Shown here: positions 55,941-64,000 of the stretch, piece by piece | How positions within the stretch are numbered: position 1 is the first letter of the stretch | Layout: each line of letters opens with the position of its first letter | Notes under the pieces: model-generated | Seen by the model: only the letters and a program-made list of their open reading frames with translations | What the model was told of the DNA's origin: nothing | Database searches by the model: none | Position numbers and translations under genes: made by a program | NCBI GenBank assembly: GCA_946885915.1 | Contig: CAMPHF010000006.1 | Location: forward strand, 124,001 to 188,000 | Length of the DNA: 64,000 bases | DNA from: an uncultured Idiomarina sp. | GTDB lineage: Bacteria > Pseudomonadota > Gammaproteobacteria > Enterobacterales > Alteromonadaceae | Reading direction: 5' to 3'

Positions 55941-56729
55941 CTATAGCTGCTGAGTCGCAAAACTCAACATCTGATCCACCGAAGAAATTACTTTTGAGTT
56001 CATTTCATAAGCACGTTGGCTTTCAATCAAGTTCACCAACTCTTCAGTCACATTCACGTTAGACGTTTCCAGTGCGCCTTGCACCGTTGTACCAAAGCCA
56101 TCAATGCCGGGCACACCTTCTAATGGCGCACCGCTAACCGCCGTTTCTTGCAGCAAGTTTTGGCCAATAGGCTCAAGACCTGCAGGGTTAATAAAATCAA
56201 CCAGGTTTATCTGCCCCACCACGACGTTATCCGCATTGCCAGGCTGAGTAATCGATACCTCACCTTCTTGCGAAATCGTAATTGAGGTTGCATCCTCTGG
56301 AATCACAATCGCCGGCTCGAGCGGAAAACCTGCGCCTGGGGTTACCATGCGTCCTTCTTCATCGAGCTGAAACTGACCGTTACGACTGTACGAAATCTCA
56401 CCGTCAGGCATTAAAATTTGAAAAAAGCCTTTACCCGAAATCATCACGTCTAGAGAATTATCGGTGGTGATCATGTTGCCTTGGCCATAATGCTTTTGCG
56501 TGGCAACCACTTTGGCACCGGCGCCAAGCATCAAACCCGATGGCATTTCAGTATCTTGCGCAGACACACCACCTGGCTGATTAATATTTTGATAGAGCAA
56601 ATCTTCGAATATCGCGCGGCTCTTTTTAAAGCCGACGGTACTGGCGTTTGCTAAGTTATTTGAGATCACCGAAATATCGCGCTGCTGCGCATCTAAACCG
56701 GTTTTACTAATCCATAATGCTGGATGCAT
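55941..56729 (-). CDS. flgG: FlgG, distal rod protein
   Basis: A 262-residue rod protein, the standard length. N-terminal LWISKTGLDAQQRDISVISN and LANASTVGFKKSRAIFEDLL; C-terminal NVNVTEELVNLIESQRAYEM. ATG 56729 with GGAGG six bases upstream; a GTG four codons earlier is unlikely. Confidence 0.96.
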   Translation of the reverse strand: MHPALWISKTGLDAQQRDISVISNNLANASTVGFKKSRAIFEDLLYQNINQPGGVSAQDTEMPSGLMLGAGAKVVATQKHYGQGNMITTDNSLDVMISGKGFFQILMPDGEISYSRNGQFQLDEEGRMVTPGAGFPLEPAIVIPEDATSITISQEGEVSITQPGNADNVVVGQINLVDFINPAGLEPIGQNLLQETAVSGAPLEGVPGIDGFGTTVQGALETSNVNVTEELVNLIESQRAYEMNSKVISSVDQMLSFATQQL

Positions 56730-56767
56730 ACGCACCTCCACTCATTGCAAATTACCGCGTGTTAGCC

Positions 56768-57511
56768 TTAACTAATCCGCATTAATGATTCAGACCGTTG
56801 CGCGTTTTCTTCAGCCGTCTTCATCATTTTTACGTTCATGTCGTAATTGCGCTGAAGCGCAATCATTTGGGTCATTTCTTCAATCGGGTTTACATTGCTT
56901 TTTTCTAATGCACCCACGGTCAGCCTAACTTCTGCTGCTAACACCGCATCGAATCCATCTTTACGTCGAAATAAGCCATCGGTGCCGCGCTCAACTTCTT
57001 CATTTGGCGGGTTCACGAGCCGAATCCGGTCCACAATTTCCATCGCTTGAGCCGGCGCACCTTGCGGTCTCACCATAATGGTGCCGTCACCGCCAATTTC
57101 TATTTTCTCTACCGGGATCGGTAAGAAAATCGGTCCGCCGTCGCCCAACACCGGTTGCCCAGTATTGGTTTGTAGCATGCCCTCAGCCGTCATTTGTAAA
57201 CTACCATTGCGGGTATAGGCTTCATTGCCTTCGTCATCGGCCACCGCAATCCACCCTTGGCCTTGTACCGCAACGTCGAGCGACCGTTCAGTGGTCACTA
57301 GGCTACCAGCGGCATAGTTTTGCCCCGGACTTTCGGTGAGTGAAAACACCCGCGTCGGCAAACCATCGCCATAGGACTGCATCGCCCGGGCTTGTTGTAA
57401 GTCGGCTTTAAAACCGGTGGTATTTGCATTCGCCAAGTTATTGGCGCGCAAAGCAACCCCAGTCATATTCTCTTTTGCGCCACTCATGGCGATATATAGC
57501 ATGCGGTCCAT
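56768..57511 (-). CDS. flgF: FlgF, proximal rod protein
   Basis: A 247-residue rod protein. MDRMLYIAMSGAKENMTGVA and NNLANANTTGFKADLQQARA at the start, NVNPIEEMTQMIALQRNYDM at the end. GGAG precedes the ATG. First gene of the flgFGHIJKL transcript, separated from flgE by a terminator and a possible sigma-54 site. Confidence 0.96.
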   Translation of the reverse strand: MDRMLYIAMSGAKENMTGVALRANNLANANTTGFKADLQQARAMQSYGDGLPTRVFSLTESPGQNYAAGSLVTTERSLDVAVQGQGWIAVADDEGNEAYTRNGSLQMTAEGMLQTNTGQPVLGDGGPIFLPIPVEKIEIGGDGTIMVRPQGAPAQAMEIVDRIRLVNPPNEEVERGTDGLFRRKDGFDAVLAAEVRLTVGALEKSNVNPIEEMTQMIALQRNYDMNVKMMKTAEENAQRSESLMRIS

Positions 57512-57565
57512 ATTAGCTCCGTTCCTACCCTCAAGGTTTTCTACGTAGGCTTTCGGCAGAATACA

Positions 57566-57581
57566 TTCAAGAACTGTGCCA
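57566..57581 (-). promoter_or_regulatory. Possible sigma-54 promoter upstream of flgF
   Basis: Minus strand TGGCACAGTTCTTGAA: perfect TGGCAC at -24, with TTGAA instead of TTGCA at -12. About 55 bases before the flgF ATG and downstream of the flgE terminator. Confidence 0.5.
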
Positions 57582-57633
57582 AAGACTGGGAAAGCGGATG
57601 TGAGTGGCGTATAAGCAGGTTTTAGCCGGACAT

Positions 57634-57667
57634 AAAAAAAGCCGCACCAACTTGCGCTGATGCGGCC
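57634..57667 (-). terminator. Terminator after flgE
   Basis: Minus strand GCCGCAtca ... tggTGCGGC followed by TTTTTTT: stem with a 14-base interior and a T-run, 16 bases after the flgE stop. It ends the flgBCDE transcript. Confidence 0.85.
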
Positions 57668-57682
57668 AACCCTTCACTTACC

Positions 57683-59041
57683 CTATCGGATCTGCAAAAT
57701 GGTCTGTTGTAAGGTTGAATTCACCTCAAGCGAGCGTGAATTGGCCTGGAAGTTACGTTGCGCTGAAATAAGATCAACCAGTTCCTGAGTCAAGTTCACG
57801 TTGGCGTTCTCTAATGCTGAGGCTTCAATAGCACCAAAAGTACCTGAGTTAGCCTCGCCAGATAAAGGTTCGCCAGAGTCAATGCTTTGACGCCACGAGG
57901 TGTTACCGACCTGGGTTAAGCCTTGCTCGTTAGAAAACCGCACCAGTGCGACCTGACCAAGATACTGAACATCACCATTTGAATAGGTTGCTGCCACTAA
58001 TCCGGTTGTGTCGATGTCAACGTTAGTCAAACGACCAACCGTGGTTCCGTCTTGCTCTAGGGTTGATACCTCAAAGTCAGAAGCAAACTGAGTAGGCACC
58101 TCAGCACCGGTAATATCCTGATAATTCAATTGGATATCTTGGGTGTTGTCCGCACCGTTGGCAAGATAAGGGCCAGTCGGACCAGAACCTGCCAAATCAA
58201 TGGTGGGCGGTGGGAATGTCACTTCTGGTGATACCACGTCAGGGTTACCAGCCGGGGTAAATTGGATACGCTGGCTCGCATAGCCTGCTGCTGAAGTAGC
58301 GCCCGCAGTGACACCTGCGCCCCCCATATCGATTTCTTGGCCATCAAAGGTGGTATAGATATCCCACGTATTTGGTGCCCGTTTCACAAAGTATTGCGTG
58401 ACAATGTGCGACTCACCTAAAGAGTCAAACACCGTGGCCGAGGTTGATGCGTTGTATGAAGAAGGCACCGCTGGATCAAAGTTTGAACCTGGGGGTACTG
58501 CACCATCATCAGCCACAGATGCAACCCGCGCATCAACGTTAAAGGACACAAACACATTTTCGGTTTGCTGTGGTGCGCCCGCAACATCAGGGATCCGAAT
58601 CGGTTGGGTCGTTGCTAAGCTGGTTGAAGTCGCGCCACCAGTATTGCGGTCAACTTGGTAACCCTGCAAGAAATCGCCATTGTTATTAACGATAAAGTTG
58701 CTGGAATTCAGTTTGAAAGCACCCGCACGTGTATAGGTAAAATCACGTGAGCCAAGTTCCGGCGATGTAGCAAAAAAGCCATTACCACTAATCGCCATAT
58801 CTAGCGCATTGTTAGTAAAGGCTAACGAGCCTTGGCTAAATTGCTGCGCCACAGAGGACGTCAATACACCGTCGCCCACTTTGGTTTTGCCGGCGTTAAA
58901 AATACTGGTTGCATAAACATCGGCAAACTCAGCACGTGATTCTTTAAAACCTGTGGTTTTGACGTTGGCGATGTTGTTCGCGGTTACGTCCAAGTCTTTT
59001 TGTGATGCGGCCAAGCCGCTCAAAGCGATATTAAATGACAT
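57683..59041 (-). CDS. flgE: FlgE, flagellar hook protein
   Basis: A 452-residue hook protein. FNIALSGLAASQKDLDVTAN and NIANVKTTGFKESRAEFADV at the N-terminus; NVNLTQELVDLISAQRNFQA at the C-terminus. The middle is variable. Last of flgBCDE, before a terminator. Confidence 0.96.
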   Translation of the reverse strand: MSFNIALSGLAASQKDLDVTANNIANVKTTGFKESRAEFADVYATSIFNAGKTKVGDGVLTSSVAQQFSQGSLAFTNNALDMAISGNGFFATSPELGSRDFTYTRAGAFKLNSSNFIVNNNGDFLQGYQVDRNTGGATSTSLATTQPIRIPDVAGAPQQTENVFVSFNVDARVASVADDGAVPPGSNFDPAVPSSYNASTSATVFDSLGESHIVTQYFVKRAPNTWDIYTTFDGQEIDMGGAGVTAGATSAAGYASQRIQFTPAGNPDVVSPEVTFPPPTIDLAGSGPTGPYLANGADNTQDIQLNYQDITGAEVPTQFASDFEVSTLEQDGTTVGRLTNVDIDTTGLVAATYSNGDVQYLGQVALVRFSNEQGLTQVGNTSWRQSIDSGEPLSGEANSGTFGAIEASALENANVNLTQELVDLISAQRNFQANSRSLEVNSTLQQTILQIR

Positions 59042-59055
59042 AGGTCACCTCGTTA

Positions 59056-59739
59056 TTAACCGATTTCGGTCACATCGCCCAGGCCAATTCCGCCCAAGCC
59101 GCGTAAATTCAATACAATACCTTCACCACCACCCATGCTGACGCTATTCACATGAGCGCGCATTTGCACTGGCAACTGTTCATTGGTATCACCTAACCGA
59201 CCATTCACTTTTACGGTGTAATTACCCGGTGTGACTGGTGCTCCGGCTTCGTTCAATCCATCCCACTCAAAATCGTGAACACCAGCGGGTAAGTCGCCCT
59301 TATTAATCGTGCGAATCACTTCGCCGTTGGCATTTTCAATCGTAATTCGAGTGTTAAAAGACGTCTGCCCGATAGCAACCGCGCCACGCGCCGTGCCACC
59401 ACCGACAGGAATGTTAGCCTGGTCAGTCGGTACCAAGACTTCACGACCAACCAACGTAGACGCCTGCAGCGCTTGATTAGAGGTCATGCTTTCGGTGAAC
59501 TTGGTAAATTGATCCGACATGTTGCTAATACCCTCAGCCATCGTGAAGCTAGTCATTTGGGCAATCATCTGATCGTTCTCCACCGGCTTCGATGGGTCCT
59601 GCATATTCAACTGCTGGGTAAGAAGTTTAAAAAAGTCTTCTTGCTCAAGCTGTTGCTCGTTGCCGTCGCTCACCTTAGTGGTTTGCTCTTCTTTCCAATA
59701 CAGGTCACGAACCGCTGGGTTAATACTGTTATTCATCAT
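59056..59739 (-). CDS. flgD: FlgD, hook-cap scaffolding protein
   Basis: A 227-residue protein. The conserved N-terminal segment LEQEDFFKLLTQQLNMQDPS is followed by the FLN-like/tudor core (GDLPAGVHDFEWDGLNEAGA). It caps the growing hook. Fourteen bases before flgE. Confidence 0.95.
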   Translation of the reverse strand: MMNNSINPAVRDLYWKEEQTTKVSDGNEQQLEQEDFFKLLTQQLNMQDPSKPVENDQMIAQMTSFTMAEGISNMSDQFTKFTESMTSNQALQASTLVGREVLVPTDQANIPVGGGTARGAVAIGQTSFNTRITIENANGEVIRTINKGDLPAGVHDFEWDGLNEAGAPVTPGNYTVKVNGRLGDTNEQLPVQMRAHVNSVSMGGGEGIVLNLRGLGGIGLGDVTEIG

Positions 59740-59805
59740 GTCAGTGCTCTCTTGCCGTTGGCCGTTGTGGTAGCGTTACATCATTGCCACTGATTGCCGC
59801 TTTTC

Positions 59806-60267
59806 TTAGTTACCGGATCCTAATCGCAATAATCGTGCCACCATTGTTTTTGCCGTATCAGCAACCTGCACATTGGTTTGGTATGAGCGCGATGCCGAAA
59901 TCATGTTAGCCATCTCCTCCATTGGGTTTACGTTGGGTCGGTAGATGTAACCATCAGCATCAGCCATGGGATGATTTGGCGAGTATTCAATGTTCAATGG
60001 CTTCTGACTTTCCAGGATACCTAACACCTGAACACCGGCAGACTCTTGCCCATTAGTTGCCGATGGCCGCCCTGCTTTGCCGCTATGATAGGCTTCCATA
60101 TTCTGTTGTAGCATGGTGGCAAAAACTGGGCTTCGTGCACGATAGGTCTCATCCGCACTACTACTGACGGAGTTCGCGTTCGCCATGTTGCTGGCGGTAG
60201 TATTCAACCGCACCGATTGCGCGCTCATCGCACTGCCGCTCACATCAAAAATTTTGAATAAGCTCAT
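59806..60267 (-). CDS. flgC: FlgC, proximal rod protein
   Basis: A 153-residue rod protein, slightly longer than the E. coli one (134) through an insert around residues 60-80. SLFKIFDVSGSAMSAQSVRL and PNVNPMEEMANMISASRSYQ are diagnostic. Two bases after flgB. Confidence 0.95.
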   Translation of the reverse strand: MSLFKIFDVSGSAMSAQSVRLNTTASNMANANSVSSSADETYRARSPVFATMLQQNMEAYHSGKAGRPSATNGQESAGVQVLGILESQKPLNIEYSPNHPMADADGYIYRPNVNPMEEMANMISASRSYQTNVQVADTAKTMVARLLRLGSGN

Positions 60268-60269
60268 AA

Positions 60270-60668
60270 TTATTGTCCTGTTAAGGCCTTTTTAACGCCG
60301 GCGATGCGGGCATCAAGAAATGTCATGGTCATTTGGTATTCCAACGCATTCTGCATGTAGAGGTTTTGCTCTAGCTGCAAATCAACCGTATTGCCATCAC
60401 CGGTATCTGGTTGGGTAGGAACGCGGTACATTTCGGTACCAGAGGGTTTTAACTCCACCGCAAAGTGCCGCTGATCGGTGCGATCTAAGCTGTAACTATC
60501 AGTGCCTCGACGCGCTTGCGCCAAAGCTTGCTGAAAGTTCATGCCTTGCGATTTGTAGCCAGGGGTGTCTGCATTCGCAATATTGCTCGCAATCAGCTCC
60601 GCATTTTGCGTTCGAACGCCAAGCGTATATTGGTGAACACCAAGCATTTTATCGAAGGTAATCGCCAT
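60270..60668 (-). CDS. flgB: FlgB, proximal rod protein
   Basis: A 132-residue rod protein. MAITFDKMLGVHQYTLGVRT and ELIASNIANADTPGYKSQGM at the start. ATG 60668 with GGAG eight bases upstream; the frame extends 13 codons but this passes through the promoter region. First gene of flgBCDE. Confidence 0.95.
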   Translation of the reverse strand: MAITFDKMLGVHQYTLGVRTQNAELIASNIANADTPGYKSQGMNFQQALAQARRGTDSYSLDRTDQRHFAVELKPSGTEMYRVPTQPDTGDGNTVDLQLEQNLYMQNALEYQMTMTFLDARIAGVKKALTGQ

Positions 60669-60702
60669 AATTTTGTCTCCACTTACCAAGTAGGAGTGGC
60701 GA

Positions 60703-60718
60703 AGCAATTACCGTGCCA
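60703..60718 (-). promoter_or_regulatory. Sigma-54 promoter of flgBCDE
   Basis: Minus strand TGGCACGGTAATTGCT fits the sigma-54 consensus (TGGCACG, 4 bases, TTGCT) without mismatch. It is about 35 bases from the flgB ATG. Confidence 0.9.
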
Positions 60719-60742
60719 GCGTAGCCTGACGTTGCTCTGTAG

Positions 60743-60762
60743 CCTGACGTTACTACGTCAGG
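60743..60762. repeat. REP-like palindrome between cheR and flgB (1)
   Basis: CCTGACGT-tact-ACGTCAGG, 8-base-pair stem. The left arm with its flank, GTAGCCTGACGTT, also occurs alone at 60721-60733. There is no T-run, so it is not a standard terminator. Confidence 0.6.
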
Positions 60763-60805
60763 TGAGATGCTTGGTTTAGCTACGGTGGTTGCCCCTTGGA
60801 TCGCA

Positions 60806-60825
60806 CCTGATGCGCTAGCATCAGG
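60806..60825. repeat. REP-like palindrome between cheR and flgB (2)
   Basis: CCTGATGC-gcta-GCATCAGG, 8-base-pair stem. With its flank on the minus strand (AGCCTGATGC ... GCATCAGGTG) it resembles palindrome 1 (AGCCTGACGT ... ACGTCAGGTG) and the general shape of enterobacterial REP elements. Confidence 0.6.
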
Positions 60826-60840
60826 CTGTACTGAATAAGG

Positions 60841-61671
60841 TTATTTGCGGCGGTAGATAATGCCGGGATTGCAGCGAACCATGTCAAAATCTTCGCTGAT
60901 ACCGGAAATAGACTCTGAGGCACCTAAGAATAAGTAACCTTCAGGATTTAAGGACTGTTTGAATTGCGCCAAAATTTTTCGCTTTAAATCAGGCGCGAAG
61001 TAAATAAGTACGTTACGACAAAAAATGATGTCGAACTTACCGAGCAACGAATAACTATCGAGCAAGTTCAAATGCCGAAACTGCACCAACTTGCGAACTT
61101 CGTCTTTTAACCGCGCTTGACCTTCATCAGCATTCACGAAGAACTTCTGCCGCCGCTCCATCGATAATCCGCGAGCTAACGACAGTTTGTCGTATAAGGC
61201 TTCTTTCGACTGCTCCAGCACTTTATTGGAAATATCAGTGCCGATAATTTGAATACCGCCTGGCAACGCCCCCGGATTCTTCGCTTTGAATTCCAAGTAA
61301 GTCATCGCAATGGAATAAGGTTCTTGTCCGGAAGAGCTGGCGGACGACCAAATTTTCAGCGGTGTGCGCTGATTTTTATACTCAGGAAATACCCGGTTAA
61401 AGAGTAATTCGAAGGGATAGGTATCACGAAACCAGAGCGTTTCATTCGTTGTCATGGCGTCGATGACGGCCGAACGAATGGCGCGCTCACTAATTTGCAT
61501 CGAACGTTGCACGAGTTCCGCTAAGGTGGCGATACCGAACTTAGCCATTAATGGGCCAAGCCGGCTTTTCACCAGATATAATTTATTGTCGCCCAGCACT
61601 ATCCCGCACTGACGCTCCAGAAATTCGCGAAACTCGTTGTAGGATCTACTGTCTAGGTCTTTTTCCGACAC
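60841..61671 (-). CDS. cheR: CheR, chemotaxis receptor methyltransferase; GTG start
   Basis: A 276-residue SAM-dependent methyltransferase that methylates receptor glutamates. TTNETLWFRDTYPFELLFNR, KIWSSASSSGQEPYSIAMTY and FDIIFCRNVLIYFAPDLKRK are the CheR motifs. The start is GTG at 61671, 25 bases after cheV. Its partner CheB is far away, in the fliA-che operon. Confidence 0.96.
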   Translation of the reverse strand: MSEKDLDSRSYNEFREFLERQCGIVLGDNKLYLVKSRLGPLMAKFGIATLAELVQRSMQISERAIRSAVIDAMTTNETLWFRDTYPFELLFNRVFPEYKNQRTPLKIWSSASSSGQEPYSIAMTYLEFKAKNPGALPGGIQIIGTDISNKVLEQSKEALYDKLSLARGLSMERRQKFFVNADEGQARLKDEVRKLVQFRHLNLLDSYSLLGKFDIIFCRNVLIYFAPDLKRKILAQFKQSLNPEGYLFLGASESISGISEDFDMVRCNPGIIYRRK

Positions 61672-61696
61672 GGCGTTACAACACTATCCTTATTGA

Positions 61697-62623
61697 CTAC
61701 TCCACATTCAGCCATTTTTTCACGGCTCCGGCAAGCTCATCAGGGTGAAATTTTGCAATAAAATCATCTGCCCCAACTTTCTTTACCATGGCTTGGTTAA
61801 AAACGCCGCTTAATGAAGTGTGCAAAATAACGTGCATTTTATTTAAATCAGGATCGGCTTTTACTTCTGCCGTCAGGGTATAGCCGTCCATCACGGGCAT
61901 TTCAACGTCAGAGATCATCAAGGGTACATACTTATGAACGTTGCTACCCAACTCTTCCTTCTTCTGCTTCAACCAATTCAGAGCTTCACGGCCGTCTTTC
62001 ATGACTTCCATATTAATGCCCAACGGTTGTAGTGCACGTTTAATTTGGTTGCGTGCCACTGCCGAATCATCAGCAATGACAATCGAAATTTCTTCTTTAT
62101 TTACATTCAGCGGGGTGGCGAGTATGTCCTCACTCACATCTGTATTCATTGGGGTAATATCTGACAAAATCCGCTCAACGTCGATAATCTCAACTAGCTC
62201 TTCGTCAACTTTGGTGACCGCGGTAAGATATGTTTCCCGCCCCATGCCGCGGGGTGGCGGTTTAATGTCTTCCCAATTAATATTGATAATGCGCTCAACG
62301 CCACCGACTAAAAAGCCCTGCACCGAGCGATTATATTCAGCGATAATAATGAAGCGGTTTTGAATATCGTCAATCGCCGGACCGCCCGTTGCCAAACTCA
62401 AATCGATTATAGAGATAGCCTGCCCACGAATATGAGCAATGCCTCGCACCATCGAGCTGCGCCTTGGCATAGCGGTTAACTTTGGGCACTGCAGTACTTC
62501 GCGAACCTTAAAAACGTTAATGCCGAAGCGCTGACGCCCGCTCAGTTTAAACAGTAATAGCTCGAGTCGATTCTGTCCTACCAGCTGAGTGCGCTGGTTC
62601 ACTGAATCTAAGATGCCGGCCAT
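61697..62623 (-). CDS. cheV: CheV, CheW-receiver coupling protein
   Basis: A 308-residue hybrid: CheW-like domain (ELLLFKLSGRQRFGINVFKV, MVRGIAHIRGQAISIIDLSL) followed by a receiver domain with IVIADDSAVARNQIKRALQP and phosphoacceptor in PLMISDVEMPVMDGY. It couples receptors to CheA and adapts by phosphorylation. GGGAG precedes the ATG. Operon with cheR; sigma-28 promoter upstream. Confidence 0.96.
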   Translation of the reverse strand: MAGILDSVNQRTQLVGQNRLELLLFKLSGRQRFGINVFKVREVLQCPKLTAMPRRSSMVRGIAHIRGQAISIIDLSLATGGPAIDDIQNRFIIIAEYNRSVQGFLVGGVERIININWEDIKPPPRGMGRETYLTAVTKVDEELVEIIDVERILSDITPMNTDVSEDILATPLNVNKEEISIVIADDSAVARNQIKRALQPLGINMEVMKDGREALNWLKQKKEELGSNVHKYVPLMISDVEMPVMDGYTLTAEVKADPDLNKMHVILHTSLSGVFNQAMVKKVGADDFIAKFHPDELAGAVKKWLNVE

Positions 62624-62653
62624 GTATTTCTCCCGTTGAATTCCGTTTTTCCG

Positions 62654-62681
62654 TTATCGGCATAGCGCTTGCATAGCTTTA
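62654..62681 (-). promoter_or_regulatory. Sigma-28 promoter of cheV-cheR
   Basis: Minus strand TAAA (62678-62681), 16 bases, GCCGATAA (62654-62661). Perfect -10; 31 bases before the cheV ATG. Confidence 0.85.
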
Positions 62682-62786
62682 ACCAAAGCAACGGAATTCG
62701 TCGACAATTTGACGAACGTTTCAGTTATAACGTGTTTTCAATATGCGTACCACCTTAAAGATAGCGCATATTCAGAGGAAAAGATC

Positions 62787-63503
62787 ATGACAGTCGCCAA
62801 ACCATCACACAAGTTTATTGTACTGACCTCGGGCTTGCTATTGCTTGCTGGCGCAAGCCTAGCTCGTGCGAACGAAGGTAATAGTTACACGCCACAGGCA
62901 GTTGCCAAGCAAGCGGAAGAATTCGTTGCCGGGCAAGTCGTCGCGCCCCCTGACGGTCAAGTAAAAGTTACCGCTGGTGGCATTGATAATCGCGTTCCTC
63001 CACGTTATTGCGCAGCACCGCTTAACGCAAAGCTCACCCCTAACGCCAATTTATCTCGCTTTGCAACGGTAGAAATTAGTTGTGATGTGGGCCAAACCTG
63101 GCGTACTTATGTGCCGACTCAGATTGAAATTCTGGTACCCGTTGTGGTCAGCAAGCGTCATCTAGGGCCGGGCGATATGCTCACCGAGCGTGATTTAAGT
63201 ATTGAGTTGCGCGATATTAGTTCACTGCGCGGCGGCAGCTATCGCAGTATGGAACGAATTGTCGGGGCGCGCGTCAAAGGTCGCATTAGCGCCAATCAAA
63301 TCGTGTTAGACCGAGATACATGTGTCGTGTGCGAAGGTGAAGCCGTGACTATTGTTGCCGAACAAGCCGGATTACGTATCACCGCTCAAGGCGTAGCGCT
63401 CAATGACGGTTTAATTGGTGAATCTGTAGCGGTAAAAAATTCCCGCTCAAACAAGTCGTTACGTGCTACTGTAGCGGCATTGAACGAAGTTAAAGTAAAC
63501 TAA
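62787..63503 (+). CDS. flgA: FlgA, P-ring assembly chaperone
   Basis: A 238-residue periplasmic protein with signal peptide (LLLLAGASLARA/NEG) and a C-terminal SAF domain (VVVSKRHLGPGDMLTERDLS, GRISANQIVLDRDTCVVCEG). ATG 62787 has AGAGGA upstream; the frame is open 26 codons earlier but without a ribosome site. FlgA helps FlgI polymerise. Divergent from cheV. Confidence 0.94.
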   Translation: MTVAKPSHKFIVLTSGLLLLAGASLARANEGNSYTPQAVAKQAEEFVAGQVVAPPDGQVKVTAGGIDNRVPPRYCAAPLNAKLTPNANLSRFATVEISCDVGQTWRTYVPTQIEILVPVVVSKRHLGPGDMLTERDLSIELRDISSLRGGSYRSMERIVGARVKGRISANQIVLDRDTCVVCEGEAVTIVAEQAGLRITAQGVALNDGLIGESVAVKNSRSNKSLRATVAALNEVKVN

Positions 63504-63529
63504 TCACACCTGCGTAAAACGGACGTGGA

Positions 63530-63557
63530 AAAAAGCGGCAAATATTTGCCGTTTCTT
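63530..63557 (+). terminator. Probable terminator between flgA and flgM
   Basis: A perfect 16-base palindrome CGGCAAATATTTGCCG (63536-63551) followed by TTTCTTT. The tail is imperfect, so efficiency may be partial, with flgM served by its own promoter just downstream. Confidence 0.65.
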
Positions 63558-63569
63558 TACAAAAAGCGC

Positions 63570-63596
63570 TAAAGTTCAGGCCATCGCGGCCGATAG
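63570..63596 (+). promoter_or_regulatory. Sigma-28 promoter of flgM
   Basis: TAAA (63570-63573), 15 bases, GCCGATAG (63589-63596); 66 bases before the flgM ATG. FliA would then raise its own antagonist, the usual feedback. Confidence 0.88.
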
Positions 63597-63662
63597 TAAT
63601 AGCGTAAACGGGAAAATTTCCCAGCACAGCAACACATACGTAGGCAATGAAAGGGCAAACAC

Positions 63663-63992
63663 ATGGCAATTAACAACGTCAATAATAAATCAGCAGTTGA
63701 TGCGAAGCAGGTGCAAACTCAGCAGTCGCAACAACAGCAACAAGTTCAACAGCAAGCGCAAGCTCGCACAGCAGCAACGGCGCCTCCGGTTGCTCGCCAA
63801 GATGCCGTATCGATTACGCCGCAAGCGCAACAGTTAAACCAACTTACCCGTAAAGCGGAAAGTGAGTCGGCCGTGAATCAAGAAAAAGTGGAAAAAGTGA
63901 AGAAAGCGCTAGCTAACGGTAGCTACCAAATCGACTTCGAAAATTTAGCGAAGAAACTCGCTGAATTTGAACAGGATCTATTTGGCCGTTAA
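63663..63992 (+). CDS. flgM: FlgM, anti-sigma-28 factor
   Basis: A 109-residue protein. The N-terminal half is Gln-rich and disordered; the C-terminal half (DAVSITPQAQQLNQLTRKAE, KVKKALANGSYQIDFENLAK) is the FliA-binding part of FlgM. It holds FliA inactive until the hook is complete, when it is exported. An ATG three bases after its stop, at the window edge, probably starts flgN. Confidence 0.93.
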   Translation: MAINNVNNKSAVDAKQVQTQQSQQQQQVQQQAQARTAATAPPVARQDAVSITPQAQQLNQLTRKAESESAVNQEKVEKVKKALANGSYQIDFENLAKKLAEFEQDLFGR

Positions 63993-64000
63993 TCATGACT

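Noticed and set aside
62709..62786. Longer N-terminus of FlgA
   Set aside because: The ATG at 62787 has a ribosome site and is followed directly by a proper signal peptide; the upstream extension has neither.

Overview
The window reads as chromosome from a polarly flagellated marine gammaproteobacterium, most likely Alteromonadales of the Idiomarina type. This is inferred from gene order and protein style: ccm genes next to a polar-type chemotaxis block with FlhF/FlhG and ParC/ParP, a murJ-ribF-ileS-lspA-fkpB-ispH-minor pilin block, and a pseudaminic acid locus beside flagellin genes. No rRNA, tRNA, CRISPR array, prophage or insertion sequence was seen. Coding density is very high and no gene-free stretch exceeds about 250 bases.

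Layout. 1-3.2 kb: cytochrome c maturation genes ccmABCDE and the start of ccmF (minus strand). 3.26-5.7 kb: a FliK-like protein and a small FlhB C-domain protein (plus strand), convergent with the next block. 5.7-18.1 kb: one long minus-strand operon flhA-flhF-flhG-fliA-cheY-cheZ-cheA-cheB-parC-parP-cheW-DUF2802, which places, regulates and steers the polar flagellum. 18.2-22.9 kb: type IV pilus minor pilins fimT-pilW-pilX-pilV plus a divergent pilE-like pilin. 22.9-30.4 kb: the housekeeping run ispH, fkpB, lspA, ileS, ribF, murJ. 30.5-32.7 kb: a DUF885 protein and rpsT. 32.8-42.3 kb: a sugar cassette (pseB, C, F, G, I) with an acyl carrier protein, a ketoacyl-ACP synthase III, an unrecognised protein and a NeuD/PglD-like acyltransferase, followed upstream by a Maf-type flagellin glycosyltransferase. 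42.4-45.0 kb: flaG-fliD-fliS and a small FliT-position gene. 45.2-49.7 kb: four flagellin genes in two almost perfect tandem copies of a two-gene unit. 49.8-62.6 kb: flgBCDE, flgFGHIJKL, cheR and cheV (minus). 62.8-64 kb: flgA and flgM (plus).

How it fits together. FliA (sigma-28) and its antagonist FlgM are both here. Sigma-28 type promoters (TAAA, 15-16 bases, GCCGATAA-like) can be read in front of all four flagellins, flaG, cheV and flgM. A textbook sigma-54 promoter precedes flgB, and weaker sigma-54-like sites precede flgF and flhA. The Pse cassette and Maf protein most likely glycosylate the flagellins encoded next door. ParC/ParP and a CheA that carries three repeated acidic motifs in place of a P2 domain suggest polar tethering of the chemotaxis array.

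Most worth a second look: the acyl-carrier-protein-equipped pseudaminic acid cassette lacking a PseH-type acetyltransferase; the CheA linker repeats; the flagellin tandem duplication; a very large PilV without a PilY1; and a probable AUU start codon for ccmA.
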